64,000 nt of DNA from Streptomyces cupreus (GCF_014257025.1 NZ_JACMSF010000004.1:1-64000); one strand, 5' to 3'; shown: positions 1 to 7,928, numbered from the stretch's first letter. The notes: a model not told the origin generated them from the sequence alone. A program made the numbers and translations.

Positions 1-2
1 GG

Positions 3-725
3 ATCGTCTCGCGCAATTCGCTGGACGCGGTGGGCGGTGCGCTCGGCGCCGGCGCGGTCCTGCCGATCACTCAGGAGACCTGCCCACTGGGCGAGTCGCT
101 ACGGGTGGCGCAGTGGCTGGCCGAGGAGAGCGCGGGCCAGTGCGGCCCCTGCTACCTCGGTCTGCCGGCCGCGGCGCGTGGCATGGAGGACATCCTCAAC
201 GGCGGCGGCCCCGCCGCTCTGGAGGCGCTCAAGCAGGTCGCGAAGAACGTGAAGCGGCGCGGCGCGTGTTCGCACCCGGACGGCTCGGCGATGTTCCTGG
301 AGTCGACCATCAAGGCGTTCACTGACGACCTGGCCGCCCATGTCCTCGGAAACGGCTGCGGACGGCCCGTGGAGGGCGTTCTGCCGCTCTTCGAGGGGGG
401 CAGGACCCCGACGGGCCTCCCGGGCGGCGGCGAGTCCGAGGAGAACGGCCCCAGCCGCCAGAAGATCTTCGTCGACTGGACGCTGTGCCGCGGCCACGGC
501 CTGTGCGCGGACATCCTCCCGGAGGTCTTCGAACTCGGCGCCGACGGCTTCCCCACCGTCGCCCAGGCCCAAGTGCCGCGCTACGCGGAGGCGAAGGCGC
601 TGCGCGCGGTCCGCCGCTGCCCGGCGCTCGCCCTGCGCATCGAGGACCAGGCAGAGCGGGCACCGTCCCGCAACAACCTGCCGGTGCTCTCCCAGGGCCG
701 CGGCCGCCGCGCCCTGGGCCGCTGA
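3..725 (+). CDS. NuoF-like flavoprotein C-terminus fused to a ferredoxin (5' truncated)
   Basis: The gene enters from the left edge: its frame is open from base 3, so the GTG at 30 is probably internal. The first 100 residues resemble the SLBB and Fe-S end of NuoF-type NADH dehydrogenase subunits; SAGQCGPC is the family's [4Fe-4S] loop and a further Cys lies in ACSHPD. The last 90 residues are a fused small ferredoxin: CRGHGLC and, about 40 residues on, RRCPAL. His replaces the usual second Cys (CxxHxxC...CP), the pattern of [3Fe-4S] ferredoxins. Likely a soluble electron-transfer protein passing electrons from NAD(P)H; the partner is unknown. The FMN/NADH domain would lie left of the window. 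Confidence 0.8.
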   Translation: MVSRNSLDAVGGALGAGAVLPITQETCPLGESLRVAQWLAEESAGQCGPCYLGLPAAARGMEDILNGGGPAALEALKQVAKNVKRRGACSHPDGSAMFLESTIKAFTDDLAAHVLGNGCGRPVEGVLPLFEGGRTPTGLPGGGESEENGPSRQKIFVDWTLCRGHGLCADILPEVFELGADGFPTVAQAQVPRYAEAKALRAVRRCPALALRIEDQAERAPSRNNLPVLSQGRGRRALGR

Positions 726-796
726 ACACCCGCCCACAGGGCCGCCCGCATCACCGGGCGGCCCCTACGGCCGTACCCGTCGAGGCACAACGAAAA

Positions 797-829
797 GATC
801 CCGCCGGATCTTCACGACCCGGCGGGATC
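797..829. terminator. Hairpin terminator between the NuoF-like gene and tRNA-Ala
   Basis: Perfect 11-bp inverted repeat (GATCCCGCCGG and its complement) around an 11-nt loop, lying between the 3' end of the plus-strand oxidoreductase gene and the 3' end of the minus-strand tRNA. On the minus strand it is followed by TTTTCG. It can serve both converging transcripts. Confidence 0.75.
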
Positions 830-835
830 TCACCG

Positions 836-908
836 TGGAGCTAAGGAGAATTGAACTCCTGACCTCCTGCATGCCATGCAGGCGCTCTACCAACTGAGCT
901 ATAGCCCC
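836..908 (-). tRNA. tRNA-Ala (anticodon GGC), copy 1
   Basis: Reads as a full cloverleaf on the minus strand: acceptor GGGGCTA/TAGCTCC with one G-T pair, D arm GCTC...GAGC, anticodon stem CCTGC/GCAGG with loop ATGGCAT (GGC, Ala), T arm AGGAG/CTCCT with TTCAATT. Discriminator A; CCA is not encoded. The 73 bases are identical to the tRNA at 4023-4095. Confidence 0.95.
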
Positions 909-948
909 GTGCTCTGGTCCGCCGGGTTTCCCTGGCGGCGACGCCAAC

Positions 949-977
949 ATTACACGGTCGACCCGGTGCACCACCAA
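949..977 (-). promoter_or_regulatory. Candidate promoter of tRNA-Ala copy 1
   Basis: On the minus strand, TTGGTG (972-977) and TGTAAT (949-954) are spaced by 17 bp, a fair match to the housekeeping sigma consensus, and about 40 bp ahead of the tRNA 5' end. Inferred from motif and position only. Confidence 0.4.
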
Positions 978-1066
978 ATCGTTTCCGTTCCGGGCCGATA
1001 CGGACGCCGATGTCGCCTTCGTGTTCGGCTCGTACACCCTGTGGTGGGTGCCGGCCTCGGCCGGCG

Positions 1067-1300
1067 TCAGGCCGTGACGAAGGAATAGAAACGCTTGAGC
1101 GTGCAGTGCTCTTCGAGAAGGCGGCCGTAGATCGGCTCTCCTTCGAGTTCGCGGTACGTCTCGATCGGGTCGCCTTTTATGATCAGCGCCCGCGCGCATT
1201 CCTCGCACCAGTACTGGTAGTCCGGATTGACCGGCTCCATGTCGCGGACGATCGGCGTTCCGCTCCCGCACCAGTCACACTTTCGCCTGTGTGCACCCAT
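1067..1300 (-). CDS. Small zinc-binding protein (two CxxC knuckles), 77 aa
   Basis: Unknown function. The 77-residue protein carries CDWC near the N-terminus and CEEC near the middle, a spacing consistent with one zinc site of the zinc-ribbon type; the remainder is charged with no membrane segment. It starts 3 nt after the stop of the 57-aa zinc-ribbon gene at 1304-1477, so the two are probably translated from one message and may work together. Start at the ATG of MGAHRRK. It could bind nucleic acid or a protein partner; nothing in the sequence decides this. Confidence 0.65.
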   Translation of the reverse strand: MGAHRRKCDWCGSGTPIVRDMEPVNPDYQYWCEECARALIIKGDPIETYRELEGEPIYGRLLEEHCTLKRFYSFVTA

Positions 1301-1303
1301 CGA

Positions 1304-1477
1304 TCAGCTCCAGCTGTGGCCGCAGGCCGTGCACACGTAGGAAATTCCGCCGTTGTCGCCGAGAACCTGAGCGACATGGACGGAGCCGCAGGAAGGGCAG
1401 CTGAGGCGGGTGACCGTGTCCCGTGTCCAGCTTGCGTCGAAGAGGCGACCGCCCTCTCCGAGGATGCTCGCAGGCAT
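1304..1477 (-). CDS. Small zinc-ribbon protein, 57 aa
   Basis: A 57-residue frame with start ATG at 1477 preceded by GGGAGGGAGCAGTG, a good ribosome binding site. It contains LSCPSCGSVHV and, 20 residues later, YVCTACGHSW: two CxxC pairs in the layout of a rubredoxin-like zinc ribbon. Function unknown. It lies 69 bp after the MFS exporter gene and directly upstream of a second small CxxC protein, all on the minus strand. The low count of residues between knuckles suggests a single bound zinc and no further domain. Confidence 0.7.
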   Translation of the reverse strand: MPASILGEGGRLFDASWTRDTVTRLSCPSCGSVHVAQVLGDNGGISYVCTACGHSWS

Positions 1478-1546
1478 CACTGCTCCCTCCCGTCGGGCCG
1501 CGCCCCCTTCCGGCCGTTTGATTCTGCCACGGCCGGACCAATACGG

Positions 1547-3016
1547 TCAGCGACGCCTCAGTACCAGTCCGGACACGGCAGCCGCCGCGGCGGTTCCGGC
1601 CAGCGCGAACATGCACGCCAAGAGCGCCTCCGCAGAGGTATACGCCTCGAAGGCCCCTAGTGACTCAACCCGGTTCAGGAACAGTGTGCCGAAGACCGCG
1701 ACCCCGGTCAGCTGCCCGAGCTGGGTGACCGTGGCGAGCAGCCCGCTGGCGTCCGCCGCGTCCTCGGGCCGGACGGTGGCGAGCGCCCCCGTGAGCGTCG
1801 GGCTGAAGCCGAGCGCGAGCCCGGCGCCCACCCCGGCGTACGCGACGTACACCAGCACTCCCCCGTCACCCCCGCCGTCGAGCACCAGGCCCACGCCCGC
1901 CACGGACAGCGCGGAGAGCCAGAACCCGGCCGGGGCCAGTACGCGCTGCCAGGACGCGGGCCACCTGCGCCAGGTCAGGCCGACCAGGCCGAAGACGACG
2001 GCGGTCGGCGCGAAGGTGAGACCCGCCCGCAGCGCGCTGAAGCCGAGGCCGCCCTGGACGTGCAGGGTGAGCGCGAACAGGAAGCCGCCGTTGACGGCCA
2101 TCACCGCCAGGATCCTGAGGACGGCCAGACCCATGCCGGGGTGGCGCAGCACCCGGGGCGCGATCAGCGGGGTGCCACCGCGCCGGGCCAGCCGGGACTC
2201 GTATCCGCAGAACAGCGCGAACACCACAGCGGAAGCCGTCAGCGAGAGCCAGGACCACAGCGGCCAGTCCTGCTCCTGCCCGAGCACCAGCGGCACCGTG
2301 AACAGCGACACGGCCGCGCCGAGCAGCACCAGACCCGGCAGGTCGAGCCCGCGCCGCTGCCTCCGCCCCGGCGTAGGGTCCGGCGGCAGGACGCGCCGGC
2401 CCACGGCCAGCAGTACGGCGCCGACCGGCACGTTGACCAGGAAGACCGGCCGCCAGCCGGTGCCGAACAGGTCGGCGCTGACCAGGACGCCGCCGAGCAC
2501 CTGACCGGCCGCGGCGCCGGTGGCGAGCACGGCCGTGTACGCACCGAGCGCCCGGGCACGGGACTCGCCGGTGAACGTGCGCTGGATGAGGCTGAGCACC
2601 TGCGGGATCATCAGCGCCGAACCGGCGCCCTGCGCCAGCCGGAAGACGATGAGCTCGGTGACGCCCTGCGCCAGACCGCAGGCCAGCGAGGCCGCGGTGA
2701 ACAGGACGAGGCCGGCGAGATGGACCCGGCGGTGGCCGAGCCGTTCGCCGAGGCGGGCGCCGGTGATCAGCAACACCGAGTAGGTGATGGCGTATCCGGC
2801 GATGACCAGCTGCAAGTCGGCGCCGGAGGCGTGGAGTTCGGTGCCGATGGTGGGGGCCGCGACGTTCACGATGAACACGTCGAGCAGCGCCATGAACTGG
2901 GCGCCGAGCACCACCGCGAGCAGCGGGCGGTGCCGGTTGTCAGTGGTGGGTGCTTCACTGATCGCAGGACTTGGAACGGGTGCGGAACCCGGTCCCGTAC
3001 TGGCTGTTGTCGTCAT
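1547..3016 (-). CDS. MFS drug exporter, DHA2 (EmrB/QacA) type
   Basis: A 489-residue polytopic membrane protein. After a short cytoplasmic start comes LLAVVLGAQFMALLDVFIVN, TM1 of the 14-TM DHA2 family, with an acidic residue in the membrane; the loop LGERLGHRRVHLAGL is the MFS motif A region, and FRLAQGAGSALMIPQ is the family's second repeat. It should export toxic organic compounds using the proton gradient. ATG at 3016 is chosen; ATG at 3028 (MLDGMTT) is possible. The regulator at 3126 is transcribed divergently from a 109-bp gap, the usual arrangement for a regulator and its efflux target. Confidence 0.9.
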   Translation of the reverse strand: MTTTASTGPGSAPVPSPAISEAPTTDNRHRPLLAVVLGAQFMALLDVFIVNVAAPTIGTELHASGADLQLVIAGYAITYSVLLITGARLGERLGHRRVHLAGLVLFTAASLACGLAQGVTELIVFRLAQGAGSALMIPQVLSLIQRTFTGESRARALGAYTAVLATGAAAGQVLGGVLVSADLFGTGWRPVFLVNVPVGAVLLAVGRRVLPPDPTPGRRQRRGLDLPGLVLLGAAVSLFTVPLVLGQEQDWPLWSWLSLTASAVVFALFCGYESRLARRGGTPLIAPRVLRHPGMGLAVLRILAVMAVNGGFLFALTLHVQGGLGFSALRAGLTFAPTAVVFGLVGLTWRRWPASWQRVLAPAGFWLSALSVAGVGLVLDGGGDGGVLVYVAYAGVGAGLALGFSPTLTGALATVRPEDAADASGLLATVTQLGQLTGVAVFGTLFLNRVESLGAFEAYTSAEALLACMFALAGTAAAAAVSGLVLRRR

Positions 3017-3125
3017 GCCGTCGAGCATGACGACGCTCCGGTACGGGTGCCGAGTGCCCGCTGATGCTGGTACTGACAGCACCTGGCAGGGGACAAGTCG
3101 GACGTCGACGATGGGGGACGTGACG
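3017..3125. promoter_or_regulatory. Divergent promoter region of the exporter and its regulator
   Basis: This 109-bp gap must hold both promoters. It contains a short dyad, TGCTG (3065-3069) and CAGCA (3077-3081), separated by 7 bp, which is a possible operator. No clear -10/-35 pair was found. Confidence 0.35.
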
Positions 3126-3986
3126 ATGGGGACGACACAGCGCCGAAGGCCCGAGCTGGCCGCCTTCCTGCGCAGCAGGCGGGCCCGGGTGACACCGCAG
3201 GACGTGGGCATGCCGCCGGGCTTACGGCGCCGCACACCGGGGCTGCGCCGCGAAGAGGTCGCCCAGCTCTCGGGCGTGGGCGTGACCTGGTACACCTGGC
3301 TCGAACAGGGGCGGCCGATCAACGCCTCCGCGCAGGTCCTGGACGCGGTGGCCCGCACACTCCGGCTCGACCCGCCGGAGCGGGAGCATCTGTACCACCT
3401 GGCCGAGGTGCCGTTCGCCGCCGTCTCCAGAACCCCGGTGCTCAGCGTGGGCCCGCAGATGCAGGGCATCCTCGACGCGCTCGAACCGCGTCCGGCCGTG
3501 GTCTACAACGCGCGCTACGACATCCTCGCCACCAACGGCTCCTACCGCGACGTGTTCGCCTTCTCGGGACGCGTACGAATCGAGGGCGTGACCAACGTGC
3601 TGTGGACGCTGTTCACGGAGCCGGAGGAGGACTGCCCGCTGGTCTTCCGGGACGACGAACTGCCGGTCATGGTGGCGACCATGCGCGCCTCCTACGGGCT
3701 CCATGCCGGGGAGCCCGTCTGGGAGGACTTCATACGCAGGCTGTCCGCGGCCAGCCCGCTGTTCGCCCGGCTGTGGGAGAGCGGCGACGTGGCACGGCCC
3801 GGACGGCGAGTGAAGATCTTCCGGCACGCGGAGGTGGGCGAGCTGCGGATGACGTCGGTGTCGCTGTCGATCGACGGAATGCCGGAGTGCCGGATCGTCG
3901 TCTACACGCCGGACGACGAGGAGACCGAGCGAAAGGCCACCTGGCTGCACAAAAAATCCCGCCCCTTGGAGGGGACGGGATTCTGA
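3126..3986 (+). CDS. HTH transcriptional regulator with MmyB-like ligand domain
   Basis: A 286-residue protein. The N-terminal XRE-type helix-turn-helix (about residues 7-75) has RRRTPGLRREEVAQLSGVGV, the signature of the MmyB/HTH_31 group, followed by TWLEQGR. The C-terminal 180 residues match the MmyB PAS-like ligand-binding domain (NARYDILATN, then the acidic FTEPEEDCPLVF stretch). ATG 3126 is preferred over ATG 3111 because GGGGGA sits 7 bp ahead of it. Family members often control an adjacent gene; the divergent exporter is the obvious target. Its last ten codons overlap the terminator of the converging tRNA. Confidence 0.9.
   Translation: MGTTQRRRPELAAFLRSRRARVTPQDVGMPPGLRRRTPGLRREEVAQLSGVGVTWYTWLEQGRPINASAQVLDAVARTLRLDPPEREHLYHLAEVPFAAVSRTPVLSVGPQMQGILDALEPRPAVVYNARYDILATNGSYRDVFAFSGRVRIEGVTNVLWTLFTEPEEDCPLVFRDDELPVMVATMRASYGLHAGEPVWEDFIRRLSAASPLFARLWESGDVARPGRRVKIFRHAEVGELRMTSVSLSIDGMPECRIVVYTPDDEETERKATWLHKKSRPLEGTGF
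3955..3982 (-). terminator. tRNA-Ala terminator inside the end of the regulator gene
   Basis: On the minus strand AATCCCGTCCCC pairs with GGGGCGGGATT (one bulged base), loop of 5, followed by a run of six T. This is a strong intrinsic terminator for the tRNA at 4023-4095, lying wholly within the last codons of the plus-strand regulator gene (stop at 3984-3986). Confidence 0.85.
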
Positions 3987-4022
3987 TCCACTGATCTTTG
4001 ACAACTCAAGAGTGTCGATCTG

Positions 4023-4095
4023 TGGAGCTAAGGAGAATTGAACTCCTGACCTCCTGCATGCCATGCAGGCGCTCTACCAACTGAGCTATAGCCCC
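4023..4095 (-). tRNA. tRNA-Ala (anticodon GGC), copy 2
   Basis: Identical over 73 bases to the tRNA at 836-908, same strand, same anticodon loop ATGGCAT. CCA is not encoded. Outside the tRNA body the flanks differ, apart from one G at the 3' side, so the two copies have separate promoters and terminators. Confidence 0.95.
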
Positions 4096-4131
4096 TTGCG
4101 TTCTCCCTGCTCGGCCGGGCGAACAAGAAGA

Positions 4132-4161
4132 ACCTTAGCCTGCGACCTGCCGGAAAGTGAA
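4132..4161 (-). promoter_or_regulatory. Candidate promoter of tRNA-Ala copy 2
   Basis: Minus strand TTCACT (4156-4161) and TAAGGT (4132-4137) with an 18-bp spacer, about 36 bp before the tRNA 5' end. TAAGGT resembles the actinobacterial TAGRRT -10. Motif-based call. Confidence 0.45.
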
Positions 4162-4191
4162 ATCCGGGTCCCGGCCGCCTCCGAGCCGGGG

Positions 4192-4866
4192 TCAGTCGTC
4201 GTCGCCGAGCACCGGCTCCGGCAGGGTGCCGGCGTTGTGCTCCAGCAGCCGCCAGCCGCGGGCGCCCTCGCCGAGGACGGACCAGCAGCAGTTGGAGAGG
4301 CCGCCGAGGCTCTCCCAGTGGTGCGCCTCCAGGCCGAGGAGCCTGCCGATGGTGGTGCGGATCGTGCCGCCGTGGCTGACCACCACGAGCGTGCCGTCGT
4401 CGGGCAGCTTCTCGGCGTGCCGGAGCACCACCGGGGCGGCCCGGTCGGCGACCTCGGTCTCCAGCTCGCCACCACCGCGGCGGACCGGCTCACCGCGCTT
4501 CCACGCGGCGTACTCCTCGCCGTACGCCGCGATGATCTCCTCGTGCGTCAGTCCCTGCCAGGCGCCCGCGTAGGTCTCGCGCAGGCCCTCGTCGTGGCTC
4601 ACGTCGAGGCCGGTGAGCGCGGCGAGCTCGGCGGCCGTGTTCGCGGCCCGCTGAAGGTCCGAGGCGACGATCGCGTCGGGCTTCAGGGAGGCGAGCAGCC
4701 GGGCGGCCCGGCGGGCCTGGTCGGCGCCGGCCTCGGTGAGGGCGACGTCCGTGGTGCCCTGGAAGCGGCGCTCCACGTTCCAGGAGGTCTGGCCGTGCCG
4801 CCACAGGATGACCCGACGACCCCGGCCGCCCGGCTTCGAGTCCGTCATCTCAGCGGTCGCGCTCAT
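4192..4866 (-). CDS. Histidine phosphatase (phosphoglycerate mutase-like), GpgP type
   Basis: A 224-residue cytosolic enzyme of the histidine phosphatase superfamily. LWRHGQTSWN holds the catalytic RHG; LRETYAGAWQGLTHEE gives the general acid Glu, and VVVSHGGTIR the second catalytic His. It overlaps the rsfS stop by 4 nt (ATGA), so it is translationally coupled. In mycobacteria the gene beside rsfS and nadD is glucosyl-3-phosphoglycerate phosphatase, and the conserved position suggests a similar small-molecule phosphatase here rather than a glycolytic mutase. The substrate cannot be read from the sequence. Confidence 0.88.
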   Translation of the reverse strand: MSATAEMTDSKPGGRGRRVILWRHGQTSWNVERRFQGTTDVALTEAGADQARRAARLLASLKPDAIVASDLQRAANTAAELAALTGLDVSHDEGLRETYAGAWQGLTHEEIIAAYGEEYAAWKRGEPVRRGGGELETEVADRAAPVVLRHAEKLPDDGTLVVVSHGGTIRTTIGRLLGLEAHHWESLGGLSNCCWSVLGEGARGWRLLEHNAGTLPEPVLGDDD

Positions 4867-5312
4867 CGCCAGTCACCTCCGAGGTTCGCGGCCTCCTCCT
4901 CGTCGGCCTGCAGCCTGGCGTGCTCCGCGGCCTTGCCGCGGGTGGCCTTGGCGTCCTCGGGCAGCTCCAGCTCGGGGCAGTCCTTCCACAGCCGCTCCAG
5001 GGCGTAGAAGACCCGCTCCTCGCTGTGCTGGACGTGGACGACGATGTCGACGTAGTCGAGCAGCACCCAGCGGGCCTCGCGGTCGCCCTCACGGCGGACC
5101 GGCTTGGCGCCGAGCTCCTTCTGGAGCCGCTCCTCGATCTCGTCGACGATCGACTTGACCTGGCGGTCGTTGGGCGCGGAGGCCAGCAGGAAGGCGTCGG
5201 TGATCGACAGCACGTCGCTGACGTCGTAGGCGATGATGTCGTGCGCGAGCTTGTCGGCGGCCGCCTGAGCGGCGGTGTTGATGAGCTCGATGGAACGGTC
5301 AGTGGCGGTCAC
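4863..5312 (-). CDS. rsfS: Ribosomal silencing factor RsfS
   Basis: A 149-residue RsfS (formerly YbeB/Iojap) protein. It binds ribosomal protein uL14 and prevents joining of the subunits when nutrients are short. Family features visible: AHDIIAYDVSDVLSITDAFL, RQVKSIVDEIEERL and GDREARWVLLDYVDIVVHV with the following EERVFYALERLW. The C-terminal 30 residues are a charged actinobacterial extension. Start GTG 5312 has GGAAAG seven bases upstream. Its neighbours nadD and the phosphatase form the usual actinobacterial order. Confidence 0.96.
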   Translation of the reverse strand: MTATDRSIELINTAAQAAADKLAHDIIAYDVSDVLSITDAFLLASAPNDRQVKSIVDEIEERLQKELGAKPVRREGDREARWVLLDYVDIVVHVQHSEERVFYALERLWKDCPELELPEDAKATRGKAAEHARLQADEEEAANLGGDWR

Positions 5313-5325
5313 TACAAGGCTTTCC

Positions 5326-5366
5326 GTCGGCGGTCGATAGGACTCAAGGGTCTCACGACCGCCGAC
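5326..5366 (-). terminator. Hairpin just upstream of rsfS
   Basis: Perfect 11-bp inverted repeat GTCGGCGGTCG / CGACCGCCGAC with a 19-nt loop in the gap between the LCP gene and rsfS. On the minus strand no T-run follows and the rsfS ribosome binding site starts a few bases later, so it may be a terminator, an attenuator or a stabilising leader stem. Confidence 0.5.
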
Positions 5367-5407
5367 GGCGCCCCACGTGATTGTTTCGCCCGCCAGGGGC
5401 CCACCAG

Positions 5408-5424
5408 GGCCGCCCCGGGCGGCC
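5408..5424 (-). terminator. Small GC hairpin directly after the LCP gene
   Basis: GGCCGCC and GGCGGCC face each other across 3 bases, immediately next to the TAG of the LCP gene. With the stem at 5326-5366 it makes two successive hairpins in a 111-bp gap, which would favour uncoupling of the LCP gene from rsfS. Confidence 0.45.
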
Positions 5425-7073
5425 TAGGACGACGAGGGCTCGTAGTCCTGGCCCAGGATCACCGAGACGTTCGCGTTCGAGGTGACCTTGCCCTTCGACA
5501 CCGCGCTGGTGGGCAGGCCCAGGGTCTTGGCGACCTCGGTGGCGTTCTCCTTGTCGGCGGCGTCGGTGTAGACGACCTTCGAGGCGCTTTGGGCGGCGGA
5601 GGCCGTGCCGCCCTCCAGGAAGGTGAAGCCGCCGTTGAGCAGGACCACGCGGGCCTTCTCCGTGTTGTCCTTCACACCGGTGGCGTTCTGGACGGAGACG
5701 CGGACGGCCGCGTCCTTGTCGGGGCTCTTCGCGGTGCCGCCGAGGACGTCCTTGACCACGCTCGCGCTGGTCTCGGCGCTCAGCGTCCCGTCGCCCTGGA
5801 CCGGCAGCAGCGCCGTCTTGTAGTCGCCGCCCTTGGCGAGGTCGGCGAGCTTGGCGAGGAAGGTGCCGAGGTCCTTGTCCGTCATGGACGGGTCGAGGAT
5901 CTGCTGGAGCGTCTGCACGGTGACCGTCGCGGCCTGCGCGTCGGAGGACAGCTTGCGCAGCACACCCTGCATGACCTGCCCGAACCGCTCCAGCTGGGCG
6001 TTCTGGGCCTCGCCGGAGCCGCGGTAGGTGGCGTAGGCGACGGCCATCTTGCCGCTGAGGGTCTGGTCCTCGCCCTTGTTCACCAGCGGGGCTGCGCCCT
6101 TGGACTTGGCGGACGGGTCGGGCACGTCGGTGTTGGTGTCGACGTCGATGTTGCCGACGAGGTCGACGAGGTTCTGCAGATAGGGGGTGTCCAGCCGCCA
6201 GGTGCCCTGGATCTCGGTGCCGAGCACCGTGTCGAGCGCCTCACGGGTGCCGGAGGAGCCGTCGTCCTCGACCGACTTGGCGAGCGTGCTGGTGGTGCCG
6301 TCGTCGCCGGTCAGGGCGAGGGAGTTGGGCAGCAGGACGGTGGTGCCCTGCTTGGTGGTGGTGTTGTCGACGAGCAGGGCCGTCGCGGTGTCGCCGCTCT
6401 TGGTGTTGTGCAGATGCACGACGACCACATCACGGTTCTGGGCGCCGACGGCCGTCGCGGTGTCGGTCTTGTCGTCGGAGGACGAGAGCCCGGGCAGCTT
6501 CCCGGCGTACCAGAGGTAGCCGACGCCGCCGACCGCGCACAGCGCCAGCACGACGACCAGCGCCACGATCCGGCTGCGGGCCCGGCGCCGGGCCTCCTCA
6601 CGGCGTTCGGTGCGGTTCTCGGTGAACTTCAGCCAGTCGATGACGTCCTCGGAGTCACCGTCGGGGTCCTCGACGAAGGCGAACTGCTCGGTGCGGTAGT
6701 CCCGTTGATCCCGCGCGGACTCGTCGGTGTCCTCCGCGGGACCGGCCTGCTGCGGGATGTAGGCGGTCTGCTCGGCGACCCGCGGCTGCTGCCCGCTCGC
6801 CGCAGCGCCGCCGTAGGGGTCGTACGAGGGAGCCGTGCCGCCGGTGCCATAGGGGTCGTAGGAGTCGTACTGCTGCACCGGCTGCTGCTGACCGGTCGCG
6901 TACGGGTCGTAGCCGTACCCCTGCTGAGCGTAAGGGTCGTACGGCTGCTGAGGGGGCTGTTGTGGCTGCTGGACCTGTTGGTAGACCGGCCGCCCGTACT
7001 CGTCGTAGCCGACGAGCCGGTACTGCTGGTCGCCCCCGTACTCAGCGCCCCCCGCGTCGTATCGGTCGTTCAC
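5424..7073 (-). CDS. LCP (LytR-CpsA-Psr) wall-polymer ligase with LytR_C domain
   Basis: A 549-residue bitopic protein. Residues 1-100 are cytoplasmic, rich in Q, Y, P and G with repeats of the YDPYA/YDPYG kind; a basic stretch and one TM helix (VALVVVLALCAVGGVGYLWY) follow at about 165-185. The extracellular part holds an LCP domain (RDVVVVHLHNTKSG, then VDLVGNIDVDTNTDV and FERFGQVMQGVL) and a C-terminal LytR_C domain. LCP proteins move undecaprenyl-linked glycopolymers onto peptidoglycan. Start GTG 7073 lies 16 nt after the nadD stop. I recall that the S. coelicolor protein at this locus (PdtA) is linked to sporulation and wall glycopolymer. Confidence 0.9.
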   Translation of the reverse strand: MNDRYDAGGAEYGGDQQYRLVGYDEYGRPVYQQVQQPQQPPQQPYDPYAQQGYGYDPYATGQQQPVQQYDSYDPYGTGGTAPSYDPYGGAAASGQQPRVAEQTAYIPQQAGPAEDTDESARDQRDYRTEQFAFVEDPDGDSEDVIDWLKFTENRTERREEARRRARSRIVALVVVLALCAVGGVGYLWYAGKLPGLSSSDDKTDTATAVGAQNRDVVVVHLHNTKSGDTATALLVDNTTTKQGTTVLLPNSLALTGDDGTTSTLAKSVEDDGSSGTREALDTVLGTEIQGTWRLDTPYLQNLVDLVGNIDVDTNTDVPDPSAKSKGAAPLVNKGEDQTLSGKMAVAYATYRGSGEAQNAQLERFGQVMQGVLRKLSSDAQAATVTVQTLQQILDPSMTDKDLGTFLAKLADLAKGGDYKTALLPVQGDGTLSAETSASVVKDVLGGTAKSPDKDAAVRVSVQNATGVKDNTEKARVVLLNGGFTFLEGGTASAAQSASKVVYTDAADKENATEVAKTLGLPTSAVSKGKVTSNANVSVILGQDYEPSSS

Positions 7074-7089
7074 CGGTGCCCCTCTCGGC

Positions 7090-7713
7090 TCACTCGCCGC
7101 GGTACAGCTCGCGCTTGTCGATGTAGCGCACGACTCCGTCCGGCACCAGATACCAGACCGGTTCGCCCTTGGCGACCCTCGCACGGCAGTCCGTGGAGGA
7201 GATGGCGAGGGCGGGGACCTCGACGAGCGAGACACCGCCCGCCGGGAGACCCGGGTCGGACAGATGGTGGCCGGGCCGGGTGACCCCGATGAAGTGCGCG
7301 AGGGAGAACAGCTCTTCCGCGTCCCGCCAGGTCAGGATCTGGCCGAGGGCGTCGGCGCCGGTGATGAAGAAGAGGTCGGTGTCGGGGTTGAGCGCCTTGA
7401 GGTCGCGCAGCGTGTCCGTGGTGTAGGTCGGGCCGCCGCGGTCGATGTCGATACGGCTCACCGAGAACTGCGGGTTCTCGGCGGTCGCGATGACCGTCAT
7501 CAGGTAGCGGTCCTCGGCCGGGGAGACCTTGCGGTGGGTCTTCTGCCACGGCTGCCCGGTCGGGACGAACACCACCTCGTCCAGGTGGAACTGCGCGGCG
7601 ACCTCACTGGCCGCCACGAGATGCCCGTGGTGGATCGGGTCGAACGTTCCGCCCATGACACCGAGCCGGCGCTTGCCGGGGTTCGACGGGCCGTTGCCCG
7701 GGCCGGTAGGCAT
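7090..7713 (-). CDS. nadD: Nicotinate-nucleotide adenylyltransferase NadD
   Basis: About 207 residues. [20 protein letters not shown] is the nucleotidyltransferase HxGH signature at the N-terminus, and [13 protein letters not shown] is the family's C-terminal ISST(x)xR motif. It adenylates nicotinate mononucleotide in NAD synthesis, in the cytosol. ATG 7713 is chosen because GGAGAG precedes it by 6 bases; ATG 7728, five codons upstream, overlaps that site and is possible. It heads the tight nadD-LCP pair. Confidence 0.96.
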   Translation of the reverse strand: MPTGPGNGPSNPGKRRLGVMGGTFDPIHHGHLVAASEVAAQFHLDEVVFVPTGQPWQKTHRKVSPAEDRYLMTVIATAENPQFSVSRIDIDRGGPTYTTDTLRDLKALNPDTDLFFITGADALGQILTWRDAEELFSLAHFIGVTRPGHHLSDPGLPAGGVSLVEVPALAISSTDCRARVAKGEPVWYLVPDGVVRYIDKRELYRGE

Positions 7714-7763
7714 GTCCTGCTCTCCCATGCGTGCAGACCCTACCGGCCCGACCTCTGAGCCGA

Positions 7764-7928
7764 TCAGCGGTCGCGGTTGAAGCGGGTGGTGATCCACAGC
7801 AGCAGCATCAGGATGACGAAGGCGCCGCCACCGGTGACCAGCGCGTTGAGGCTCTCGTGGTTGCCGCCGTGCTCTCCGCCCTCGGAGGCGAGGGTGGCCA
7901 ACTGGGCAGCGGTGCTGTGGAAGCTCAT
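7764..7928 (-). CDS. Small single-pass membrane protein, 54 aa
   Basis: Starts [10 protein letters not shown] (ATG 7928). After a polar N-terminus with [11 protein letters not shown] comes one hydrophobic helix, [16 protein letters not shown], and a basic tail RFNRDR, giving an N-out/C-in topology. No enzymatic motif. It sits between nadD and another small membrane protein on the same strand. I recognise it as a type kept in Streptomyces next to nadD, but know of no function. Confidence 0.7.
   Translation of the reverse strand: MSFHSTAAQLATLASEGGEHGGNHESLNALVTGGGAFVILMLLLWITTRFNRDR

Noticed and set aside
836..4095. Integrative element between the tRNA-Ala copies
   Set aside because: No integrase, excisionase or replication gene is present; both tRNAs are full copies, not an att-type 3' fragment.
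4920..7283. 787-codon plus-strand frame opposite rsfS, the LCP gene and nadD
   Set aside because: It spans three clear minus-strand genes with conserved motifs; the translation is Val/Gly/Leu-rich noise.
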